A DNA stretch of 36,466 nucleotides from Candidatus Desulfatibia vada (GTDB taxonomy: Bacteria > Desulfobacterota > Desulfobacteria > Desulfobacterales > UBA11574): assembly GCA_014383215.1 (NCBI GenBank), contig JACNIG010000140.1, positions 1 through 36,466 of the forward strand, read 5' to 3'. The notes beneath the pieces are model-generated. The model saw nothing but the letters and a program-made list of their open reading frames with translations. It made no database searches and was not told the DNA's origin. Below are positions 28,764-36,466 of this stretch, piece after piece; within the stretch, counting starts at the first letter, position 1, and every line of letters begins with the position of its first letter. Both the position numbers and the translations under genes were made by a program.

Positions 28764-28875
28764 TTGCCACCAAGACCGTCACAAGTGAGCAGTCATCAGT
28801 GAGAAGTGATCAGTAAGGGAAAACTGATTACTGATAACCGATAATTGATCACTGACATTCGTGTCTTAGTGGCAA
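28764..28875. repeat. Intergenic element: TTGCCACCAAGAC ... GTCTTAGTGGCAA inverted pair enclosing a short-period TGATCAGT-type repeat
   Basis: Arms 28764-28776 and 28863-28875; the same TTGCCACNAAG motif is seen at 23440, 30920 and 30970-30997. Confidence 0.6.
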
Positions 28876-28947
28876 AGTTTTTTTGGCTCCGGTTCAGCCG
28901 TCGTAGCTAGGGCTACTATGGCGAAGTCGGCTTTGTCCGGATTTGGT

Positions 28948-30855
28948 TCAATCTTTTACTAATTTGATATGCAGATCCGTCTTAATGTGCGCTTTGCGCC
29001 CATCTTCATACGTAATCGTGGTATCGATATGCACGCTATCCTTGTCCGCATAAAGGGCATCCATTATTTCCTTATATCTTGTTTCCACAAAGGCCCGGCG
29101 CAGTTTGCGCGTACGGGTCAGTTCGTCATCGTCAGCATCGAATTCTTTGTAAAGGTTGATAAACTTGCGGACCTTGGCAGCTTCGGGCAGATCTTTGTTA
29201 GCCTGCAGGATTTGCTCTTGGACCAGATTGTAGACCTCGGGTTTCTGTGACAGTTCCGGATAGCTGGTGTAAGTAATCTTCTTTTCATCGGCCCACTTGC
29301 CGACCACGGCATAATCGATACAGACCACGGCTGTCACATAATCCAGCTTGTCTCCGATGATCCATGAATCCCTCAGGTACGGGCTGAATTTCAAGCGGGT
29401 TTCCAGATACTGGGGTGCGAAAGGTTTGCCGTCGCTTAAGGTCATGACGTCCTTGGAACGGTCGAAAACAACCAAATGGCCGTCGTCGTCGATAAATCCT
29501 CTGTCGCCGGAATAAAGCCAATCGCCTTGCAAGGTTTCGGCCGTTGCTTCGGGATTTTTATAATATCCCAGAAATACCGAGGGACTTTTACTAAGAATTT
29601 CACCCTCTTCGGTAATTTTTATCTCGGTTTCCGGCAGGGGAATTCCCACGGTGTCGAATTTGATATCGCCGCTGCGATGTACCACCGAAATCCCGGCGAT
29701 TTCCGTCTGACCGTAAATTTGCTTCAGATTGACGCCCAGGGAATGAAAAAAACGGAAATGATCCGGTCCCATGGCGGCCCCGCCGGTGTATGCATTGCGT
29801 ACACGGGAAAGCCCCAGATGGTCTTTCAGCTTCATCTGAACCCCGATGTAGGCCAGCCATTCCAGCAGCTTCCAGTACCAGGGTATCGGTTTCTTTGCAA
29901 ATTTTAAGTCGGCCACGTGATAGCCGATCTTGGTGGAAAGCTCATAGCACTTGCGCTTGATCCAGGATGCGTCCAGATACCTGACTTGCACCGTACGGGT
30001 CATCTGCTCATACATGCGTGGCGGTGCGAACATGACATGCGGGCCGATTTCCCGGATATTTTCCTGGGCGGTCTCGGGCTCTTCCGGGAAATTAATGGTG
30101 TAGCCGATCTGAAGACCGCAGGAAATCGACATCATCTGCTCGCCGATCCAGGCAAAGGGAAGATAAGAAGCGTAATCATCGTTCTCGTAGCAGGGATCGA
30201 TAGCCATCAGGTTCCGGCCCATGGTCAGCATATTATAGTGGGACAGCAAAGCGCCTTTAGGCAGTGCGGTCGTGCCGGATGTGTAGAAAAGGAGTGCGAC
30301 TTCATCACCATGCCCCTTAGAGATCAGCTCCTCAAAGAGTTCGGGTTTTTCCTGGTCGAGCTTCCGGCCCAGTTGCTGGACTTCTGTGAGGCTGATCAAA
30401 AAATCCTGATCATAATTACGCATACCTTTGGGGTTGTCCCATATGATCTTTTTCAGTTTGGGACACTCATTGAAAATGGAGATGGCTTTGTCGACCTCTT
30501 CCTGACCTTCGCCGAACAAAAATTTTGTGTCGGAATGGTCAATAATATATTTGACCTCCTCGATAAGGGAGTCCTGGAACAGCCACACGCCAATACCGCG
30601 GGCGCATATGGCCGCCATTTCGGCCCACAAGCCTTCCGGGCGGTTATCTCCGATCATGGAGACTTTGTCGCCGTCCGTAAGACCCAGGCTGATAAGTCCC
30701 AGGGTGATATATTTTACATTTTCAAAGTAATCGTGCCATGTAATGGGAAGCCAGATACCAAACTCCTTTTCCCGCATGGCCACTTTGTTCTTGCCGTATT
30801 TTTTTGCCTTTTCGTAAAACAGTTTGGGTATCGTCAGATCTTTTGTTATTTCCAT
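28948..30855 (-). CDS. Long-chain acyl-CoA synthetase (FadD/FAA-like AMP-binding enzyme)
   Basis: LLFYTSGTTALPKGALLSH, IYGQTEIAGISVVHRSG, DWLYSGDRGFIDDDGHLVVFDRSKDVMTLSDGK; likely start MEITKDLTIPKLF. Confidence 0.92.
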   Translation of the reverse strand: MEITKDLTIPKLFYEKAKKYGKNKVAMREKEFGIWLPITWHDYFENVKYITLGLISLGLTDGDKVSMIGDNRPEGLWAEMAAICARGIGVWLFQDSLIEEVKYIIDHSDTKFLFGEGQEEVDKAISIFNECPKLKKIIWDNPKGMRNYDQDFLISLTEVQQLGRKLDQEKPELFEELISKGHGDEVALLFYTSGTTALPKGALLSHYNMLTMGRNLMAIDPCYENDDYASYLPFAWIGEQMMSISCGLQIGYTINFPEEPETAQENIREIGPHVMFAPPRMYEQMTRTVQVRYLDASWIKRKCYELSTKIGYHVADLKFAKKPIPWYWKLLEWLAYIGVQMKLKDHLGLSRVRNAYTGGAAMGPDHFRFFHSLGVNLKQIYGQTEIAGISVVHRSGDIKFDTVGIPLPETEIKITEEGEILSKSPSVFLGYYKNPEATAETLQGDWLYSGDRGFIDDDGHLVVFDRSKDVMTLSDGKPFAPQYLETRLKFSPYLRDSWIIGDKLDYVTAVVCIDYAVVGKWADEKKITYTSYPELSQKPEVYNLVQEQILQANKDLPEAAKVRKFINLYKEFDADDDELTRTRKLRRAFVETRYKEIMDALYADKDSVHIDTTITYEDGRKAHIKTDLHIKLVKD

Positions 30856-30919
30856 TCCGTATCCGGTTCTTGGCTGCTTAATTGTAAAATTTACGTATTT
30901 TGCGGCAAAACTTTTTTCA

Positions 30920-30997
30920 TTGCCACTAAGGCACCAAGGCACGAAGAAAGAATACAATAATAGATATATCCTTGGTGTCTTTGTGTCTTAGTGGCAA
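30920..30997. repeat. Inverted-repeat intergenic element TTGCCACTAAGGCACCAAGGCAC ... CCTTGGTGTCTTTGTGTCTTAGTGGCAA
   Basis: Near-complementary arms read directly; same motif family as 28764-28875 and 23440-23466. Confidence 0.6.
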
Positions 30998-31002
30998 ATG
31001 TC

Positions 31003-31824
31003 TTATCTGCGGGTTGCATACAAGTCCTCTTCCCCCAGATAGGCTTTGATCACTTCAGGGTTATTCTGAACCTCTTCAGGGACACCGTCAATAATCATGT
31101 TGCCGAAGTTGAGCACAAAGACACGGTCGGAAAGGTCCATGACCACGCCCATATCATGCTCTACAAGGAGGCAAGTGACCCTCCAACGCTCCTCTTCGTT
31201 GATGTCCAGAATGAACCTGGCCATGTCTTCTACTTCTTCAAGATTGAGGCCGGCCAGAGGCTCATCCAGAATCAGAATTTTCGGCTCCAGGGCCAGCGCC
31301 CGGCCCAGTTCCACCCGTTTTTGCAAACCGTAGGGCAACATTCCCACGGGTTTGTTGCGAATGTGCTCAATCTCTAAAAGATCGATAATTTCTTCTTCAA
31401 TAAAGCTGCGGTGCCTGACTTCTTCCCGGGCAGTTTTACCGCGATACCATGTTCCGGCAACAATGCCCGATCGGTAGTGGATATGACGACCCAGGCGGAT
31501 ATTGTCAAGTACCGTCATGCCGCCAAAAACTTCAACTTTTTGAAATGTTCTGGCTATCCCCAGCATGGCGCGCTTATACGGTTTGAGATTATTGATATTT
31601 TCCTTGTTGAAATAGATATTTCCCTGTTGAGGCCTGTAAAGACCATTGATACAGTTCAGCATCACAGTCTTGCCGGCACCGTTGGGGCCAATAACGGAAT
31701 GAATCTCCCCCTCCCTTATTTTCAGGCTGACACCGGCCAGGGCCTGAACTTTTCCGAAGCTCATATGAATGTCGTCAAGTTCCAGGAGAACGTCTTGCGC
31801 TTGAGTTTCGTTGGAATTTACCAA
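31003..31824 (-). CDS. livG: Liv-type ABC transporter ATP-binding protein (LivG-like)
   Basis: VIGPNGAGKTVMLNCINGLYRPQQG, LPYGLQKRVELGRALALEPKILILDEPLAGLN. Confidence 0.92.
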   Translation of the reverse strand: MVNSNETQAQDVLLELDDIHMSFGKVQALAGVSLKIREGEIHSVIGPNGAGKTVMLNCINGLYRPQQGNIYFNKENINNLKPYKRAMLGIARTFQKVEVFGGMTVLDNIRLGRHIHYRSGIVAGTWYRGKTAREEVRHRSFIEEEIIDLLEIEHIRNKPVGMLPYGLQKRVELGRALALEPKILILDEPLAGLNLEEVEDMARFILDINEEERWRVTCLLVEHDMGVVMDLSDRVFVLNFGNMIIDGVPEEVQNNPEVIKAYLGEEDLYATRR

Positions 31825-32103
31825 TATGCTCTGCCTTCCTCTATATGATTCTAACCCAGGCTTGGCCCGGCTGTCGATTTTCCAAAAAAAAGAGATCCGA
31901 AGATCTTAAAAATGGTTTAATTTGTCAACCGCAATGCGTCGCTTCCCGGATCTCAATAATATTCTGAATATCATTCACTTGTAGTAACGCATTATGGTAA
32001 AATATTTTCCATTAATCAAGCAAAAATATTCTTATGCCCTAACCCGTATGAAGCGTAACCAAAGTCAGAACCAAGGGGCTAATTGAGCTAGGCTCAATTA
32101 AGG

Positions 32104-32766
32104 TTATAGAATCACCACTTTTTGCACCGCCTTAACGATTTCTTCAGGATCATCCATGACCTGAAGAATTTCAAGGTCTATCAGGGATATTCGGCGTTCA
32201 GCAAGCTGATGGTTCTTGATCCAGTCGACCAGCCCTTCCCAGAAGTCTGAACCGACCAGGATTAACGGAAACGGTTTGATGCGATGGGTTTGAATCAAAG
32301 TCACCGCCTCAAAAAGTTCATCCAGAGTGCCGAAGCCGCCGGGCATGATAATATAGGCAGAGGCATATTTGATGAACATGACCTTGCGGATAAAAAAGTA
32401 TTTAAAATCGAGTTTAATATTTGCATATTGATTGGGCGTTTGTTCAAACGGCAACAGAATGTTGAGCCCGACGGAGGTTCCACCTGCTTCGGTGGCCCCT
32501 TTGTTGGCCGCCTCCATGACGCCCCCGCCGCCACCGGTGATGACGGCGAATTTCCTTTCGGCAAAAAGCGCAGCGATTTGTTCGGTTTGTTTATAAACAG
32601 GATCATCGGGTTGCGTCCTGGCCGAGCCGAAGATTGATACGGCAGGGCCTAAATCATGAAGGGTATCGATGCCTTCAACGAATTCTCCCATGATTTTGAA
32701 CAACCGCCAGGCTTCACCGATTTTTAAATCATCAAGCAGAAATTGTCTTTCAATATTATTGCGCAC
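32104..32766 (-). CDS. LOG-family (TIGR00730-type, lysine decarboxylase-like fold) protein
   Basis: VITGGGGGVMEAANKGATEAGGTSVGLNI, IIMPGGFGTLDELFEAVTLIQT; GTG start with GAGGTGG SD. Confidence 0.88.
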   Translation of the reverse strand: MRNNIERQFLLDDLKIGEAWRLFKIMGEFVEGIDTLHDLGPAVSIFGSARTQPDDPVYKQTEQIAALFAERKFAVITGGGGGVMEAANKGATEAGGTSVGLNILLPFEQTPNQYANIKLDFKYFFIRKVMFIKYASAYIIMPGGFGTLDELFEAVTLIQTHRIKPFPLILVGSDFWEGLVDWIKNHQLAERRISLIDLEILQVMDDPEEIVKAVQKVVIL

Positions 32767-32785
32767 AGTACCACCTCTTCCCAAT

Positions 32786-32975
32786 TTAGTTAGCTTCCAT
32801 CCATAAACACTTTTGAGCACTAAGCAGTTTCCAATTCATAAATGAGGGATTTTTTCGAAGAGCAAGGCCGCACAAGGGTTTTCGACCGAGGCGTACTTTA
32901 GTACGTCGAGGGCGGAAACCCGCGGAGAACGCCGCTCATCGGAAAAATAGCCATTTATGGATGGAAACTAATTCG
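32786..32975. repeat. MITE-like palindromic element between the LOG gene and the selenoprotein gene
   Basis: Outer arms TTAGTTAGCTTCCATCCATAAA / TTTATGGATGGAAACTAATT; inner palindromic centre GGCGTACTTTAGTACGTCGAGG. Confidence 0.6.
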
Positions 32976-33002
32976 GCTTCCAGCCAAATTCACTCAAACA
33001 CC

Positions 33003-33221
33003 TCAGGTTTTACCGTTAAATCCGATAGTGACCTTGCCCTGGTCCACAATGACCGGCACCCGGCGCGCGCCGTCGGAATACTTCAACATATCCTTCATTT
33101 TGTCGGCATCAAATCGAACGTCATAATATTCCATCTCCCGGCCTTCTTTGGCGCAAGCTTCACGAGCTGCGGTGGTATAGGGTCAGGTGTCTTTGCCGTA
33201 AATTAAGGTTTTTTGCGACAC
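33003..33221 (-). CDS. Glutaredoxin-like selenoprotein (Uxx-star type), 72 aa with in-frame UGA read as Sec: VSQKTLIYGKDT-U-PYTTAAREACAKEGREMEYYDVRFDADKMKDMLKYSDGARRVPVIVDQGKVTIGFNGKT
   Basis: GTG start at 33221 after AAGGAGG; TGA at 33185-33183 at the redox-active N-terminal position of a UxxT motif; coding continues 59 codons to TGA at 33005-33003 with glutaredoxin-like VPVIVDQGKVTIGF. Missed by the ORF track. Confidence 0.9.
33152..33171 (-). promoter_or_regulatory. Candidate bacterial SECIS stem-loop
   Basis: CGCAGCU-CGUGA-AGCU(U)GCG: 7 bp with a bulged U, loop starts 18 nt after the UGA and has GU in the loop. Confidence 0.6.
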
Positions 33222-33263
33222 GGTTGCTTCCTCCTTGTTATGGTATTAGGTTGAACTGCAACA

Positions 33264-33460
33264 GCGAGCGCATTTCCCGCAGCTTGACGTAGTGTAGCGA
33301 AGATCCCGCCCAGCGGGTCTGCGGGGAATGCGAGCGAATCAAAAAATTAACAGAATTCCTTACAGTCGCGCGAAGCACTGCCGCAAGGCAGAACAATCTC
33401 TGCAAGCTAGCTTGATGGAGCGTAGCGGAAATCCCGCTCAGCGGGACTGCAGGGATTGTT
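33264..33460. repeat. Two tandem, diverged palindromic elements with conserved core
   Basis: GCATTTCCCGCAG...CTGCGGGGAATGC (33270-33331) and AACAATCTCTGCA...TGCAGGGATTGTT (33392-33460), both enclosing TAGCG(A/G)A(G/A)ATCCCGC(C/T)CAGCGGG. Confidence 0.65.
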
Positions 33461-33681
33461 CAAACAGACAAAAAAATTAATGCAATTTCAGTATATTGTC
33501 AGAGAATAGCCAAATTTTTTTTTAACAGTTGTTAAGTGTTTTGTCAATGATTACAGATTGACAAACATCATGGAGGTTGATAAAAAACATATGTTTTGCA
33601 TCTGATTGTTTCTTTCGTTTTTTGTCATGGGTCTTCATATATGATGAATTCGTAAAAAGTCACGAATTCAACACCAAAAAA

Positions 33682-33972
33682 ATGTCTACCATGGATAAAT
33701 CGGATATAGGGCTTTATCGGGATGTTGTTATCATCAACGCCTTGGGCCTGCACGCAAGGTCAGCAACCAAGATAGCAAAAAGGGCCCAAAACAGTAAATC
33801 AAAAATATGGATAATCAAAGACGGTGCCAAGGCGGATGCTTCCAGCATTGTCGACATCCTTACCCTTGCTTGCGAGCAGGGTTCAGAAATAACCATAAAA
33901 ATTGACGATCAATTGGATCATGAAATATTGAATGATCTTGTGAAGCTCGTTGAAAGCGGTTTTGGGGAATAA
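33682..33972 (+). CDS. ptsH: Phosphocarrier protein HPr
   Basis: VIINALGLHARSATKIAKRAQ, DASSIVDILTLACEQGSEITIKI; probable start MSTMDKSD (track start 33577 runs through a repeat motif). Confidence 0.88.
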   Translation: MSTMDKSDIGLYRDVVIINALGLHARSATKIAKRAQNSKSKIWIIKDGAKADASSIVDILTLACEQGSEITIKIDDQLDHEILNDLVKLVESGFGE

Positions 33973-33978
33973 AGTTAT

Positions 33979-35751
33979 ATGTTGAAAAACAACGGCACAG
34001 AAATGCAGATCCACGGTATTGCGGCCTCACCCGGAATATGCATAGGCAAGGCATATCTGGTTGGTCGAGAAGGTGTTGATGTTGTTGAAAAATATTTTGT
34101 CAAAAGAGAAAATTTAAAAGAAGAGATCAAACGTTTTAAGAATGCTGTAAAGAAGGCCAAAGACGAGCTCAATAAAATTATTGAACAAACCCCTAAAGAT
34201 TTTAGCCAGCATGCCCATATTCTTGAGACCCATATGGTGCTGTTCAAAGACAAGATGCTATATGGACGAACAATTGAGACCATTGAAAACGAACAGGTAA
34301 ATGCCGAGTGGGCTCTCAAGACAGTGGTATCGAATGTAAAAGCGATGTTCAGCGACATGACCGATTCCTACCTGCGGACCCGGGCGGCCGATATCATCCA
34401 TGTTTCTGACAGCATCATGCGTAATCTGGTTGGAGCCGAAACCGAGAGTATTGCTTCCATCGGCAAGCAGGTTATCCTGGTGGCGACCGATCTATCTCCT
34501 GCGGAAACCAGCCAGATACAGCTGGAGAAAGTCATGGGATTTGTAACCGACCGAGGCGGCAAGGCATCCCACACGGGCATTATCGCCAGGAGCCTTGAGA
34601 TTCCTGCAGTCCTGGGACTCGAAAATGTCACCCGTATAATCAAAAACGATGACATTATCATTGTGGACGGCACGGCCGGTGTTGTTATTATTAATCCCAC
34701 CGACCAGGCACTGATCCAATTCGAAGAACGCAAGGAACGGTACGAGGCGCATAAAGCCGTTATTTCGCGGGAAAGCCATCTTCCGGCGGAGACACTGGAC
34801 GGTATCCGCCTTCAGGTGATGGGCAATATTGAGTTTCCTGAAGAAGTCGTTGCCGTTATGGCCTACGGTGGAGACGGTATCGGCCTTTACCGCACGGAGT
34901 TTCAATATCTCAGTCACTCCGGTTTTCCCAGTGAAGATGAACTTTTTGATAAATACAAGGATGTTGTCGACGTTATCACTCCACGGCCGGTTACCATCCG
35001 AACTCTCGATGTAGATGGTGACAAAGCGGTTTCTTATGCATCCGATGCTGACGAGGCCAACCCTGTGCTCGGACTTCGCGGCATCCGATACTGTCTGCAA
35101 AAGCCTGACATTTTTAAGACCCAGCTTCGAGCCATATTAAGGGCTTCGGCGTTTGGGCACGTCAGGATTTTACTTCCCATGATCTCATGCCATGAAGAAA
35201 TTCTTGAGGCTAAAAAGATTTTAAATGAGGCCGCCGATTCTCTCGAAAATGAAGGTATCGATTATGACGGAAACATTGAAGTTGGGATCATGATCGAGGT
35301 GCCTTCAGCGGCCATTTTGGCGGATATTATGGCGAAAAGTGTTGATTTTTTCAGTATCGGCACTAACGATCTGATTCAGTTTTCGCTCGCAGTCGACAGG
35401 GTGAACAGGCAGGTAGCCCATCTTTATCAGCCGCTGCACCCTGCCGTTATCCGTATAGTCAAACATATTGCCGATGTAGCTCGTGACAGCGGCATAAATG
35501 TCTTTATGTGCGGCGAGATGGCAGGCGATCCGATGAACTTGCCGGTTCTTTTGGGGCTGGGGATAAAAAAGTTGAGCATGAACCCTCAATCCATACCGGC
35601 GGCAAAAAAAATGATAAGGTCTCTATCAATAAATGAAGCCAGATTTTTTATAACGGAAGTGCTGAAAGAGACTTCCACCAAAGGCGTCATGAACCTGGTG
35701 CAAAATACTTACGGCAGTATTCTATCCGATAAAATATTTAATGAAGGATAA
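33979..35751 (+). CDS. ptsI: Phosphoenolpyruvate-protein phosphotransferase (PTS enzyme I)
   Basis: DRGGKASHTGIIARSLEIPAVLG, GIGLYRTEFQYL, DVDGDKAVSYA, FFSIGTNDLIQFSLAVDR, FMCGEMAGD. Confidence 0.95.
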   Translation: MLKNNGTEMQIHGIAASPGICIGKAYLVGREGVDVVEKYFVKRENLKEEIKRFKNAVKKAKDELNKIIEQTPKDFSQHAHILETHMVLFKDKMLYGRTIETIENEQVNAEWALKTVVSNVKAMFSDMTDSYLRTRAADIIHVSDSIMRNLVGAETESIASIGKQVILVATDLSPAETSQIQLEKVMGFVTDRGGKASHTGIIARSLEIPAVLGLENVTRIIKNDDIIIVDGTAGVVIINPTDQALIQFEERKERYEAHKAVISRESHLPAETLDGIRLQVMGNIEFPEEVVAVMAYGGDGIGLYRTEFQYLSHSGFPSEDELFDKYKDVVDVITPRPVTIRTLDVDGDKAVSYASDADEANPVLGLRGIRYCLQKPDIFKTQLRAILRASAFGHVRILLPMISCHEEILEAKKILNEAADSLENEGIDYDGNIEVGIMIEVPSAAILADIMAKSVDFFSIGTNDLIQFSLAVDRVNRQVAHLYQPLHPAVIRIVKHIADVARDSGINVFMCGEMAGDPMNLPVLLGLGIKKLSMNPQSIPAAKKMIRSLSINEARFFITEVLKETSTKGVMNLVQNTYGSILSDKIFNEG

Positions 35752-35757
35752 TCCCTT

Positions 35758-36219
35758 TTGAACGAAAAACATATCAAGACAGTCGCTGAGAACAGAAAGG
35801 CCCGGCACAACTATGCTATCGAGGATGTCTACGAGGCGGGCATGGTCCTTTTGGGAACCGAAGTCAAATCCCTGCGGCTGGGCCTCGTAAACCTCAAGGA
35901 TTCCTATGCCAGGATAAGAAAAGGTGAGGTATTTGTTTATCAAATACACATTGGTACCTATCCCTTTGCCTATCATGACAATCATGATCCTTTAAGAATA
36001 AGAAAGTTGCTTTTGCACAATTACGAGATCAAAAAGCTGTATGGCAAAGTCAATGAAAAGGGTTTTTCCCTGATACCCTTAAAGCTGTATTTCCAAAACG
36101 GAAAGGCCAAACTAACCCTGGCCCTTGCAAGGGGCAAGCGCAAGTATGACAAGCGTGAAACCATTCGCCGGCGTGATCAGGACAGGGATTTAGAGCGATC
36201 TAAAAAGGAATACAAATAA
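35758..36219 (+). CDS. smpB: SsrA-binding protein SmpB
   Basis: ENRKARHNYAIEDVYEAGMVLLGTEVKSLR, KLYFQNGKAKLTLALARGKRKYDKRETIRRRDQDRD; TTG start. Confidence 0.95.
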   Translation: MNEKHIKTVAENRKARHNYAIEDVYEAGMVLLGTEVKSLRLGLVNLKDSYARIRKGEVFVYQIHIGTYPFAYHDNHDPLRIRKLLLHNYEIKKLYGKVNEKGFSLIPLKLYFQNGKAKLTLALARGKRKYDKRETIRRRDQDRDLERSKKEYK

Positions 36220-36466
36220 GAGCCAGTTTCAAAACGTCCCCTTTTGCCCAATCTTCCGTCTTCGCAGTAGCTACGACGGGACAAGCTGCGTCAGGCTCCT
36301 AAGTTTTTATTTTATAATCATCACACCTTATGTCCCGCTTCCCGCCTGCTCAAGGCACAAAGATGAAAGTGTTCTCTGCGACTTTGCGGTGAAATTCCAG
36401 CATACCATTATTCCAATTGTTGCCGTTGACTTTAGTGCGTTACTGGATTACTATAGGACATCATGT

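Noticed and set aside
29917-30960. Long plus-strand ORF (347 aa) antisense to the acyl-CoA synthetase
   Set aside because: Shadow ORF; composition mirrors the complementary coding strand and no family recognised.
32081-32099. AATTGAGC-TAG-GCTCAATT hairpin downstream of the LOG gene as a terminator
   Set aside because: Short stem with no U-tract on the minus strand; too weak to call.
32961-33206. Plus-strand ORF METNSASSQIHSNTSGF... (81 aa)
   Set aside because: Antisense to the selenoprotein gene, no recognisable domain, poor RBS; explained by the minus-strand coding sequence.
36220-36466. Possible tmRNA (ssrA) downstream of smpB
   Set aside because: No tmRNA-like acceptor stem, tag peptide or TTCGANTC arm seen in the remaining bases.
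1-36466. CRISPR arrays, rRNA and tRNA genes
   Set aside because: No regularly spaced identical repeats, rRNA signature or convincing cloverleaf seen; repeats found are palindromic or short-period intergenic elements.

Overview
The 36.5 kb window reads as an ordinary bacterial chromosome, probably a sulfate-reducing Desulfobacterota-like lineage (inferred from gene content, not proven). It contains four histidine kinases, two of them hybrids, with unusual N-terminal sensor modules, and a kinase / REC-class III nucleotide cyclase pair. It also contains an acyltransferase / enolase-superfamily / ATP-pyrophosphatase cluster, an M20 amidohydrolase, a UbiA prenyltransferase, an exported PIMT-like methyltransferase overlapping a polytopic spermidine-synthase-like protein, a Liv-type ABC transporter operon interleaved with acyl-CoA ligases, a LOG-family protein, HPr, enzyme I and SmpB. 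The main hidden item is a short minus-strand gene missed by the ORF track (33003..33221). It has a strong Shine-Dalgarno, an in-frame TGA at the active-site position of a glutaredoxin-like fold (KDT-U-PYTTAARE) and a plausible bacterial SECIS hairpin just downstream, consistent with a Uxx-star-type selenoprotein. Other notable items: a duplicated C-terminal fragment of the enolase-superfamily gene placed directly after the ATP-PPase stop codon, Lys-to-Arg at a presumed catalytic position of that enzyme, paralogous PAS-HK-REC cores joined to different sensor domains, and several families of palindromic/MITE-like intergenic elements. No rRNA, tRNA or CRISPR array was recognised. All family calls are by eye; no searches were run.
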